Below are positions 25,902 through 32,558 of a stretch of 32,558 nt of DNA, piece by piece. Below the pieces are notes generated by a model. That model searched no databases. It was given only the letters and a program-made list of their open reading frames with translations, and was not told the DNA's origin. Position 1 is the stretch's first letter; each line of letters starts with the position of its first letter. The stretch lies in NCBI GenBank assembly GCA_030833185.1, contig JAURHQ010000021.1, positions 1 to 32,558 on the forward strand, written 5' to 3'. Source of the stretch: Gammaproteobacteria bacterium (GTDB lineage Bacteria > Pseudomonadota > Gammaproteobacteria > Ga0077536). A program made the position numbers and the translations under genes.

Positions 25902-26731
25902 GGCAGAAGTCGGCGCGCAGCCAGGAGCTCGCGAATGCGTCTTGTGACAGGGGCCGGTCCCATCAAGCGCGGCTTCAGGCCAAGAATCTGCCGCACGGGC
26001 CACAGCCCGATCAGAGAATTGGTGAGAAAGACCTCGTCGCAACGAGTGAGGTCGGTTACGTCGATGGTCGACTCTTCAAGGTCAAATCCTGCTTTAGGCA
26101 GGTAATCGAGTAGCAATTCACGCATGACGCCGGCAACACCGCAATCGTTAATCCGGGGGGTAATCAGGCGTTGTCCGAAGACCAGAAAGACGTTCGCTCG
26201 GGTGCTCTCGATGAGACGGTCATCGAGAGCGAACATGAAGCCGTCGTCAGCCTGCTGGCGGGCTACTTCGCTCGCGGCCAGAACTTGCTCTAACCGGTTT
26301 AGATGCTTGATCCCTGCCAAGGCCGGATTTTGCGCTAAGCGCGTCTGACACAACATGACGTTGATACCGGACGCGTAACGCTCGGATGGCCACTCCGGCC
26401 ATGGAAAAAGGCCGACGATACGCGAAGGCGGACCATCTTCCGGCGGCGCATAGCCTCGTGCGCCAGAACCCCGTGTCAACGTGAGTTTAAGGACGCCGCG
26501 CTGCGGTGGTTTTGTCCCTAGCGCGAGCGACAGATCTTGATTCCACGAGGCAGGAGAAGGGGCCGCGATCCCAAGGCGATTGGCGCCTGACGCGAGTCTG
26601 TTGAGGTGGCGCTCCCAATGACGCGCCACCCCATCCACGACGGCGATGGTTTCAAACAATCCGTCGCCGTAGGCCAGACCGCGATCCGATGCCGAAATCA
26701 GCGTCTGGGGAACGCCATTAATCAGCATCAT
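25898..26731 (-). CDS. pabC: Aminodeoxychorismate lyase PabC
   Basis: This 277-residue PLP enzyme converts aminodeoxychorismate to 4-aminobenzoate for folate. It is a fold-type IV protein with YGDGLFET near 21 and the PLP lysine Lys142 in GIKHLNRLEQ. Its position between fabF and mltG is the classical one. A 25-bp gap separates it from fabF and a 4-nt overlap joins it to mltG. Other fold IV aminotransferases are ruled out mainly by context. Confidence 0.94.
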   Translation of the reverse strand: MMLINGVPQTLISASDRGLAYGDGLFETIAVVDGVARHWERHLNRLASGANRLGIAAPSPASWNQDLSLALGTKPPQRGVLKLTLTRGSGARGYAPPEDGPPSRIVGLFPWPEWPSERYASGINVMLCQTRLAQNPALAGIKHLNRLEQVLAASEVARQQADDGFMFALDDRLIESTRANVFLVFGQRLITPRINDCGVAGVMRELLLDYLPKAGFDLEESTIDVTDLTRCDEVFLTNSLIGLWPVRQILGLKPRLMGPAPVTRRIRELLAARRLLP

Positions 26732-26756
26732 TACAGGAACCCGCTGTGGCTACCTG

Positions 26757-27992
26757 CTAAACGCGTTTGAAAACGAGGGTGCCGTTAGTGCCGCCGAAGC
26801 CGAACGAGTTCGAAATAGCGATTTCAATCTGACGGTCACGGGCTACGTTCGGGACATAGTCCAAGTCACATTCGGGATCGGGCGTCTGCATGTTGATGGT
26901 TGGCGGCAGAATACCGTCACGCAACGCGAGCACCGTATAAATCGCCTCAACGCCACCAGCCGCGCCCAACATGTGTCCGACCATCGACTTCGTTGAACTC
27001 ATCGGAATCTTGTAGGCCAAGTCACCAAAAAGGCCCTTTACCGCATCCGTTTCAGCCTTATCACCCGCCGGGGTGGACGTGCCATGTGCGTTGATGTAGC
27101 CGATCTGATCCCTGTTCACGCCCGCGTCTTCCAAAGCCAGTGCCATACATTCGGCCGCTCCTTCACCATTAGGCGAGGGCGAGGTCATGTGAAATGCATC
27201 GCTGCTCATCCCGAAGCCAATGTATTCCGCGTGAATTCGGGCGCCACGCGCCTTGGCCCGCTCATATTCCTCCAGAATCATGACGCCGGCGCCATCGCTC
27301 AACACGAAGCCATCGCGGTCTTTGTCCCAAGGACGGCTCGCGCCTTCAGGGTCGTCATTGCGGGTGGAGAGCGCCCTCGCCGAGGCAAAGCCGCCGATAC
27401 CGGTCGGGCAAGTTGCATGTTCAGCGCCGCCCGCCAGCATGACATCGACCTCTCCGCGCGCGACCATGCGAGCAGCCAGTCCGATGCAATGCGCACCCGT
27501 GGAGCAGGCCGAGACGAGCGCGAAATTAGGGCCCTTGATGCCGTATTTAATCGACAGATTGCCCGCAATCATGTTGATGATATTACTGGGCACAAAGAAG
27601 GGTGAAATTTTACGCGGACCACCGTCCAGAAACGCCTGATAGCCCTTTTCGATACCCGGTAGCCCACCAATACCAGAGCCGATCAAAATTCCAATCTTTC
27701 GCCGATTCTGATCCGTGACCTCAATGCCGGCGTCTTCCATCGCCTGAATAGCCGCTGCCATCCCGTAGTGGATGAACGGGTCCATTTTTCGCGCTTCCTT
27801 GGGCGAGATGTATTGGGCGATGTCGAAATCGACGATCGACCCCCCGAAGCGAGTGCTGAAATCAGCAATATCAAACGAGGTAATGGGGCGAATGCCACTC
27901 TTGCCAGCAATGATATTTTGCCAGGACTCGGTGACGGTATTGCCGTTGGGGGCGACGACCCCAAGGCCAGTGACGACAACACGACGAGACAA
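26757..27992 (-). CDS. fabF: Beta-ketoacyl-ACP synthase II FabF, TTG start
   Basis: This 411-residue condensing enzyme elongates acyl-ACP with malonyl-ACP. From TTG 27992 the active-site Cys163 (SACSTG), His303 (AHGTSTP), Lys335 and His340 (KSMVGHMLG) fall on exactly the E. coli FabF numbers. AAGGAG (27999-28004) lies 6 nt upstream of TTG and is itself inside the longer frame that begins at ATG 28007 (MKEHALSRR). GGGAG is only about 2 nt from that ATG. The TTG start is therefore favoured, although an annotation may give 28007. The gene lies downstream of acpP after a stem-loop. Confidence 0.95.
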   Translation of the reverse strand: MSRRVVVTGLGVVAPNGNTVTESWQNIIAGKSGIRPITSFDIADFSTRFGGSIVDFDIAQYISPKEARKMDPFIHYGMAAAIQAMEDAGIEVTDQNRRKIGILIGSGIGGLPGIEKGYQAFLDGGPRKISPFFVPSNIINMIAGNLSIKYGIKGPNFALVSACSTGAHCIGLAARMVARGEVDVMLAGGAEHATCPTGIGGFASARALSTRNDDPEGASRPWDKDRDGFVLSDGAGVMILEEYERAKARGARIHAEYIGFGMSSDAFHMTSPSPNGEGAAECMALALEDAGVNRDQIGYINAHGTSTPAGDKAETDAVKGLFGDLAYKIPMSSTKSMVGHMLGAAGGVEAIYTVLALRDGILPPTINMQTPDPECDLDYVPNVARDRQIEIAISNSFGFGGTNGTLVFKRV

Positions 27993-28025
27993 CGCGTGCT
28001 CCTTCATAACTCCCAGAAATGCAAA

Positions 28026-28060
28026 GGGCCGCGAAAAACTCTTGGTTTAATCCGCGGCCC
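28026..28060 (-). terminator. Stem-loop between acpP and fabF, candidate attenuating terminator
   Basis: GGGCCGCG (28026-28033) and CGCGGCCC (28053-28060) form a perfect 8-bp GC stem around a 19-nt loop. On the minus strand it follows acpP, and the RNA continues with UUUGCAUUU. This is a weak U-tract, so partial termination is likely, which would lower fabF relative to acpP. Confidence 0.6.
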
Positions 28061-28089
28061 CGTCGATTCTGGCGGCTGTAGGTTAAGGG

Positions 28090-28326
28090 TCAGCCCAGAT
28101 TCTTGGTGATGTAGTCGATGGCCTGCTGCACCGTCGTTATCTTTTCGGCTTCTTCATCCGGAATTTCGGTCTTGAACTCTTCTTCCAGAGCCATGACCAG
28201 TTCCACCGTGTCGAGAGAATCAGCGCCGAGGTCGTCAACGAAGGAAGCTTCATTAGAAACCTCTTCTTCTTTAACGCCCAACTGTTCAATGACTATTTTC
28301 TTGACACGTTCTTCAACGCTACTCAT
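28090..28326 (-). CDS. acpP: Acyl carrier protein
   Basis: This 78-residue acidic carrier holds the growing fatty acid on 4'-phosphopantetheine attached at Ser37 in [10 protein letters not shown]. Length, charge and helix layout match AcpP. GGGAGGA lies upstream of ATG 28326. The gene sits between fabG and fabF, as expected, and has its own candidate promoter. Confidence 0.98.
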   Translation of the reverse strand: MSSVEERVKKIVIEQLGVKEEEVSNEASFVDDLGADSLDTVELVMALEEEFKTEIPDEEAEKITTVQQAIDYITKNLG

Positions 28327-28376
28327 TTGTGGACCATCCTCCCAACCGTGGTACAGCAGAGGCTGCGACGGTTGCT

Positions 28377-28404
28377 AGTGTAGTGGAATCGAACCAAGTT
28401 TCAA
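28377..28404 (-). promoter_or_regulatory. Candidate sigma-70 promoter of acpP
   Basis: On the minus strand TTGAAA (28399-28404) and TACACT (28377-28382) are separated by 16 nt. This would start transcription about 40-45 nt before acpP. Confidence 0.55.
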
Positions 28405-28409
28405 GCAAA

Positions 28410-28429
28410 GTGCGGGTCAAATCCCGCAC
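28410..28429 (-). terminator. Hairpin between fabG and acpP
   Basis: GTGCGGG (28410-28416) and CCCGCAC (28423-28429) form a 7-bp stem with a 6-nt loop just upstream of the acpP promoter. The minus-strand RNA continues UUUGCUU, so it may be a weak terminator or an RNA-processing site insulating acpP from upstream transcription. Confidence 0.5.
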
Positions 28430-28507
28430 ATCTATGCCACTGCTAAAAGGCCTGTGTGGGAGACCGTCAACGGCTACCACTTCACGCCTCCGCGGCAATT
28501 CTTTCGG

Positions 28508-29248
28508 TCAGGCCATATACAGCCCGCCATTAATATGGAGTGTTTCGCCCGTGATGTACCCGGCCTTGTTAGAGGCAAGGAAACTCACGGCAGAAGCAAT
28601 TTCTTCGACTTGACCCAAGCGTCCCGCGGGGATTCGCGCCAGCATTGCCGCGCGTTGCGCGTCGTTCAGCACGCGAGTCATATCTGTATCGATCATGCCA
28701 GGCGCGACTGCGTTCACGGTAACGCCGCGAGCGGCCACCTCATGCGCGAGGGATTTCGTAAACCCGATGATGCCCGCTTTCGCGGCGGCGTAATTGGCTT
28801 GTCCGGGATTGCCTGATGCAGCGACCACCGATGTCAAGTTGATGATGCGGCCAAATCTGGCCTTAATCATTGCCCGCACAAAATGGCGCGACAGTTTAAA
28901 AACAGAGGTCAGATTTGCCTCAATGACCGCCGACCATTCGTCATCTTTCATTCGCATCAGCAAATTGTCGCGGGTTATGCCTGCGTTGTTGACGACCACC
29001 AATGGAGCGGCTTTCAACTCAGCCAGAGCCGCGAAAAACCTTTCAATGGATTCTGATGACGCAAGATCGAGAACAAGGCCTCGATGGTTTTCTCCATGCG
29101 CCGAAAGGCTTTCTGTGATTGAATGCGCGCCATCCTCGGAGGTCGCAGTACCAATCACGGTAAACCCGTCTGATGCGAGCGCTTCGGCAATTGCTTTACC
29201 GATTCCCCTGCTTGATCCCGTTACTAGCGCCACCAGCGGCTCGTTCAT
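28508..29248 (-). CDS. fabG: 3-oxoacyl-ACP reductase FabG
   Basis: This 246-residue short-chain dehydrogenase reduces 3-oxoacyl-ACP with NADPH. TGSSRGIG (10-17) binds the cofactor and NNAG lies at 87-90. The catalytic residues are Ser140, Tyr153 and Lys157 (YAAAK), two positions later than in E. coli. It is 4 nt downstream of fabD. Secure from sequence and order. Confidence 0.97.
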   Translation of the reverse strand: MNEPLVALVTGSSRGIGKAIAEALASDGFTVIGTATSEDGAHSITESLSAHGENHRGLVLDLASSESIERFFAALAELKAAPLVVVNNAGITRDNLLMRMKDDEWSAVIEANLTSVFKLSRHFVRAMIKARFGRIINLTSVVAASGNPGQANYAAAKAGIIGFTKSLAHEVAARGVTVNAVAPGMIDTDMTRVLNDAQRAAMLARIPAGRLGQVEEIASAVSFLASNKAGYITGETLHINGGLYMA

Positions 29249-29252
29249 GAAA

Positions 29253-30185
29253 TCATGCTCCTTGTGCGGCCAGCGCCGCCGTTAGGTCGGAGGGCCCGGT
29301 CAGAGAAAAGGTTTCCACGCCGGGCGCGCCGCGTTTTATCAGCGGAACCAGCACTTTACCCGGACCGCATTCAATTATTTGCGTAACGCCGCGGGCAACG
29401 AATTGCTCAATGGTTTCTTGCCAACGCACGGCAGAGTACAACTGTCTAACCAGCACGCCGCGAATAGCCTCCGGTGCCGCATGCGACTCGAGATCGACGT
29501 TGTGCAATATGCTTATGTCAGGCGCCGAAAAAGGAACGCCGGCAATTCTGGATTCAAAACGGACGGCCGCCGGCCGCATCAGTGCGCTGTGGGCCGGCAC
29601 GCTAACGGCGAGCGGAATAATTTTTTTAGCGCCCGCTTGCTTGGCCATATCACCGGCCCGTGCCACGCCAGCTGCGGTGCCCGAAATAACAACTTGACCC
29701 GCAGCGTTGAGATTGGCGCATTGCACCTCGTGTTCAGTCGAGACCTCCGCACAAATTTGCTGGAGCGGACCGAGGTCCAGACCGAGGACGGCGGCCATGG
29801 CCCCAACGCCTGGCGGCACCGCTTCCTGCATGAACCGTCCACGATCCGCCACCAACGCCACCGCATCGTCAAACTGCAGTGCGCCCGCGCATACCAGCGC
29901 GGAGTATTCGCCGAAACTGTGACCAGCCATCAACTGCGGTCTCGCGCCGCCGAGAGCGCACCAGATATCCCAAGTGGCGACGCTGGCCGCCAGCAGTGCA
30001 GGCTGGGTGTTCTGCGTCCTGTTTAATTCCTCGGCCGGGCCGTCAACGGCCATTTGCCATAGGTCGAACCCCAACACGGCGGAAGCCTGCTCGAAGCGGG
30101 TGAGAACCTGCGGATACTCTGCCGCGAGTGCGTTGACCATCCCAACTGACTGGGCACCTTGCCCGGGGAAAACGAAGGCTAGCAT
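29253..30185 (-). CDS. fabD: Malonyl-CoA:ACP transacylase FabD
   Basis: This 310-residue enzyme loads malonate on ACP. The start is ATG 30185 (MLAFVFPGQGAQ); the frame is open to 30314, but that would run into plsX. The nucleophile is Ser90 in GHSFGE, the catalytic histidine is in VPAHSALM, and GPGKVL lies near the end. It begins 7 nt after plsX, where a fabH gene would usually stand. Confidence 0.96.
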   Translation of the reverse strand: MLAFVFPGQGAQSVGMVNALAAEYPQVLTRFEQASAVLGFDLWQMAVDGPAEELNRTQNTQPALLAASVATWDIWCALGGARPQLMAGHSFGEYSALVCAGALQFDDAVALVADRGRFMQEAVPPGVGAMAAVLGLDLGPLQQICAEVSTEHEVQCANLNAAGQVVISGTAAGVARAGDMAKQAGAKKIIPLAVSVPAHSALMRPAAVRFESRIAGVPFSAPDISILHNVDLESHAAPEAIRGVLVRQLYSAVRWQETIEQFVARGVTQIIECGPGKVLVPLIKRGAPGVETFSLTGPSDLTAALAAQGA

Positions 30186-30192
30186 GGTGTCC

Positions 30193-31212
30193 TTACAGCA
30201 CAGGTTGGTTAACGAGCATTTGCTCAAGCACGCTACTAATGCGGTCTGGCACGGCCTTGCGAACCTCCAGCACAGCTTCATCGATCGCATGCCCAAACGA
30301 GTAGGCGTCGGCACCGCCGTGGCTTTTCACTACGATGCCGCGCAATCCAAGCAGGCTGGCGCCGTTGTATCGGCGGGGGTCAGCCCGGTCTCGCAGGCGG
30401 CGTAGCACCGGGGCAGCGGCCAGCGCGCTGAGTTTGGTCAGCCAGCTGCGGGAAAACTCCTGTCGCGCCAGACTGGAAAGCATGCCGGCGACGCCTTCAC
30501 TCGCCTTGAGCGCCACGTTGCCGACGAACCCATCACACACAATGACATCAAATTTACCGGTGTAGATGTCGTTCCCTTCAGCAAAACCACAGTAGTTCAG
30601 CGTGCTTTGTTCGAGCAGGACGGCTGTCTGCTTTACCCGATCATTGCCCTTGATTTCTTCCTCGCCAATATTGAGCAGTGCAACGCGCGGCGTTGGCCTG
30701 CTCTCAATAGACGAAGCAAGTACGGAACCCATCACCGCGAAGCGGAACAACTCCTCGGAACTGGAGTCGACGTTGGCGCCTAGATCGAGCACATGCGTCG
30801 CTCCGTTTAAGGAGGGCAGCGTCGCGCAAATGGCGGGTCTGTCGATGCCGGGGAGGGTTTTCAGAACGTACCGTGCGATAGCCATCAGGGCACCGGTATT
30901 GCCCGCGCTTACGCAAGCATCGCTGCGCCCATCGCGTACCAAGTCGATGGCCATCCTCATTGAGGACTCTCGCTTGGTTCGGAGCGCCACCGAGGGCCGT
31001 TCATCCATTTCAACGCGTTGTGGCGCATGTACTACGTCACAACGATCGCGCAGGGCGGAAGGAGCCGTGGCCAGCAGGCGATCGAGCGCGGGTTCATCGC
31101 CCACGAGCGTGAGCGACAACTCGTCGTGTCTGGCCAGTGCCGCGAGCGCGGCGGGCACCGTGACGTCTGGGCCGAAATCGCCGCCCATGGCGTCCAACGC
31201 AACTCGAATCAT
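30193..31212 (-). CDS. plsX: Phosphate acyltransferase PlsX
   Basis: This 339-residue enzyme makes acyl-phosphate from acyl-ACP for phosphatidate synthesis. The N-terminus has DAMGGDFGP. SVALRTKRESSM, SAGNTGALMAIARY and the DVIVCDGFVGNVALK segment are typical. It lies between rpmF (50-bp gap) and fabD. Confidence 0.97.
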   Translation of the reverse strand: MIRVALDAMGGDFGPDVTVPAALAALARHDELSLTLVGDEPALDRLLATAPSALRDRCDVVHAPQRVEMDERPSVALRTKRESSMRMAIDLVRDGRSDACVSAGNTGALMAIARYVLKTLPGIDRPAICATLPSLNGATHVLDLGANVDSSSEELFRFAVMGSVLASSIESRPTPRVALLNIGEEEIKGNDRVKQTAVLLEQSTLNYCGFAEGNDIYTGKFDVIVCDGFVGNVALKASEGVAGMLSSLARQEFSRSWLTKLSALAAAPVLRRLRDRADPRRYNGASLLGLRGIVVKSHGGADAYSFGHAIDEAVLEVRKAVPDRISSVLEQMLVNQPVL

Positions 31213-31262
31213 GGCATCACGTCATCAGGAAACAGGTCAGACGGCACACGGGACGAGGCGGT

Positions 31263-31439
31263 TCAGTCTTTGCTAGCAATAACCTGTTTGCCGCGATAGT
31301 AGCCATCGGCGCTCACGTGATGGCGACGATGCACTTCGCCGGTGGTCGGTTCTTCCGACAACGCAGTGCTCTTCAGCTTGTCGTGCGAGCGACGCATACC
31401 GCGTTTGCTGGGGGTTTTGCGATCCTGTTGTACGGCCAT
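31263..31439 (-). CDS. rpmF: 50S ribosomal protein L32
   Basis: This is a 58-residue basic protein read from ATG 31439 to TGA 31263. It begins [20 protein letters not shown] and carries [17 protein letters not shown], matching bacterial L32. The four zinc cysteines found in some L32 proteins are absent here, as in many gammaproteobacteria. It is 17 nt downstream of yceD and upstream of plsX, the conserved order. Confidence 0.97.
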   Translation of the reverse strand: MAVQQDRKTPSKRGMRRSHDKLKSTALSEEPTTGEVHRRHHVSADGYYRGKQVIASKD

Positions 31440-31456
31440 GATTCAGTCTCCAGTCT

Positions 31457-31963
31457 TCAATCCGGTTCCTTGCGACCAAGCAGGTGACCGAGTTCACCAA
31501 AAGGACGCCTCACGGCGCCCGTACTTACTGTTTCCCGCAGTTCACCCGGGGGGAAACACGCGGCTTCCGGGTGGGTGGCGACCATCGGGGCACTTAGCAA
31601 CAATTCGTCTTCAACGAATTCTGTCAATGCCAGCGGTTGATCCTCGCCCGCCACAATTTCCCTCTCAGTCTCGGGTTCCGCTCGCGCGGGGCCGAACTCG
31701 ACATCCACGTCTGCCTCCAGTGCAGTCTCGAACCACTCGAGACATCGCTGGCAATTCAGCCTGACAGTCGTTGCCAGTTTCCCGGTCAAACGGACACTGT
31801 GTTCGTCCAGTTGACTGAAATGCAAAGCCACCGTCACGGGACCGCCGAGGTCAAACGCCTCGCTCAGGCGTGGTAGCGCCAAGGGCGGCACCGAACCGGC
31901 CAAAGACAGCGCCTGTTGAGCCGCACGACGGGGAACCAAGGTTTCCGGGAGGGGGTGGTGCAT
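31457..31963 (-). CDS. yceD: DUF177/YceD-family protein
   Basis: This 168-residue protein has the YceD (DUF177) core, with the CxxC motif LNCQRCLEWF, the VDVEF strand and LTEFVEDELLLSAPM. It is linked to large-ribosomal-subunit or 23S rRNA biogenesis and is normally upstream of rpmF, as here. The ATG 31963 start has no ribosome binding site (see the -10-like element upstream). No membrane segment. Confidence 0.92.
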   Translation of the reverse strand: MHHPLPETLVPRRAAQQALSLAGSVPPLALPRLSEAFDLGGPVTVALHFSQLDEHSVRLTGKLATTVRLNCQRCLEWFETALEADVDVEFGPARAEPETEREIVAGEDQPLALTEFVEDELLLSAPMVATHPEAACFPPGELRETVSTGAVRRPFGELGHLLGRKEPD

Positions 31964-31972
31964 CAGGGGCGC

Positions 31973-31978
31973 GAGTAT
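31973..31978 (-). promoter_or_regulatory. -10-like element just before yceD
   Basis: The minus strand reads TATACT, 9 nt before ATG 31963. A start about 7 nt downstream would give a leader of only a few bases. No good -35 was found. It fits with the missing ribosome binding site of yceD. Confidence 0.4.
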
Positions 31979-32036
31979 ACGTTAAGGATCCTCGCCGTAA
32001 AATGCTTACTGTTCAATCTCTTCTTGGAGACAACCG

Positions 32037-32558
32037 ATGCCGCCCCAACTCGTCCTCGCTTCCTCGTCCCGTTACCGGCATGAGTTACTCGCCCGCCTCG
32101 GACTCCCTTTTTTAGCGGTCTCGCCCGATATTGACGAAACGCCCCACCAGGGAGAGTCGGTCGACGCGCTGGTCAGACGGCTTTCGCTGGCAAAGGCAAA
32201 GGCCTTGATCGGAACATGTCCGGACCACCTGATTATCGGTAGCGACCAAGCCGCAGAGTTCAATCACGTTCCGGTAGGAAAGCCCGGTTCGCTCGCTGCC
32301 GCGGTCGCCCAGTTGACGATGATGAGCGGAAAAACCGTTGTTTTCCACACCGGGCTTAGCGTGTTTCACAGCGGCCGAGGGTACGGCGAGACTGTCGTGA
32401 TTCGAACCGAAGTCGAGTTCAGGCTTAATCCGGTTGGGCGCATTGAGCGCTATCTCGCGCTTGAACCCGCCTTTGATTGCGCGGGCAGTTTCAAATCCGA
32501 GTCCTTGGGTGCCACATTGTGTCGACGGATCAGCAGCGATGACCCGACGGCCTTGATT
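32037..32558 (+). CDS. yceF: Maf/YceF-family nucleotide pyrophosphatase, 3' partial
   Basis: The open frame runs off the window end (174 codons). The N-terminal SSSRYRHELLARLGLPF and the IDETP segment, followed by GSDQAAEF and GKPGS, are typical of Maf proteins, which hydrolyse non-canonical nucleotides (YceF acts on 7-methyl-GTP). GGAGA lies 6 nt before ATG 32037. It is divergent from yceD, as in many gammaproteobacteria. Confidence 0.95.
   Translation, partial: MPPQLVLASSSRYRHELLARLGLPFLAVSPDIDETPHQGESVDALVRRLSLAKAKALIGTCPDHLIIGSDQAAEFNHVPVGKPGSLAAAVAQLTMMSGKTVVFHTGLSVFHSGRGYGETVVIRTEVEFRLNPVGRIERYLALEPAFDCAGSFKSESLGATLCRRISSDDPTALI

Noticed and set aside
25902-26042. Longer N-terminus of mltG
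   Set aside because: It overlaps the pabC coding region in full, and the GTGA-coupled start at 25901 gives the normal protein length with its membrane helix at the N-terminus.
28380-28430. tRNA-like T-loop (GGTTCGATTCC) with a nearby hairpin upstream of acpP
   Set aside because: The T-stem pairs for only three positions and no acceptor or D arm is present. It overlaps the acpP promoter and is likely chance.
30186-30314. Longer N-terminus of fabD
   Set aside because: It lies inside plsX, and MLAFVFPGQGAQ is the standard FabD start.

Overview
The window looks like one contig from a moderately GC-rich gammaproteobacterium. The evidence is the right-hand block, where yceD-rpmF-plsX-fabD-fabG-acpP-fabF-pabC-mltG-tmk-holB-pilZ-tatD run on one strand with maf/yceF divergent at the end. 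This is the Pseudomonas-like version of the fatty-acid/murein/replication cluster, with no fabH between plsX and fabD. Both window edges cut through coding sequence. I could not identify a genus. I saw no rRNA, tRNA, CRISPR, prophage or intact insertion sequence.

Layout. (1) 1-4420, plus strand: a long TPR-repeat protein whose first ~50 codons look like a trypsin/HtrA-type protease fragment (a probable chimeric edge), an uncharacterised outer-membrane beta-barrel protein, and a beta-class carbonic anhydrase. (2) 4421-5657: about 1.2 kb with no convincing gene. (3) 5658-6807: a small winged-helix-like protein with a very strong ribosome binding site, convergent with a PPOX-type flavin-binding protein. 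(4) 7092-13313: a probable sulfur-scavenging module. On the minus strand a DszA/NtaA/SnaA-type flavin monooxygenase overlaps by 4 nt with a GAF-AAA sigma-54 activator. Divergent from them is a sulfate-type ABC transporter, cysT-cysW-cysA. The 483-bp divergent region carries repeated ATATTTGC half-sites. (5) 13329-21462, minus strand: tetR, membrane-fusion lipoprotein, TriC-like RND pump, VOC protein, GFA-type zinc protein, MmgE/PrpD protein and a 3-hydroxyisobutyrate-dehydrogenase-type reductase, closely spaced and probably a regulated efflux-plus-catabolism unit. (6) 21581-22045: a secreted DUF4864-like protein. (7) 22042-32558: the housekeeping cluster, with a frameshifted tatD at its distal end.

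How the genes work together. The housekeeping cluster makes malonyl-ACP and elongates acyl chains (FabD, FabG, AcpP, FabF). It also supplies phosphatidate synthesis (PlsX), folate precursor (PabC), glycan-strand termination (MltG), dTDP (Tmk), the clamp loader (HolB) and type IV pilus assembly (PilZ). acpP seems to have its own promoter, and a stem-loop between acpP and fabF may keep ACP expression above FabF. The sulfur module would release sulfur from an organosulfur compound with a reduced-flavin monooxygenase and import sulfate, both controlled from the shared divergent region; the substrate is not readable from sequence. The RND block pairs export with a set of possible small-molecule-modifying enzymes, but no pathway can be assigned.
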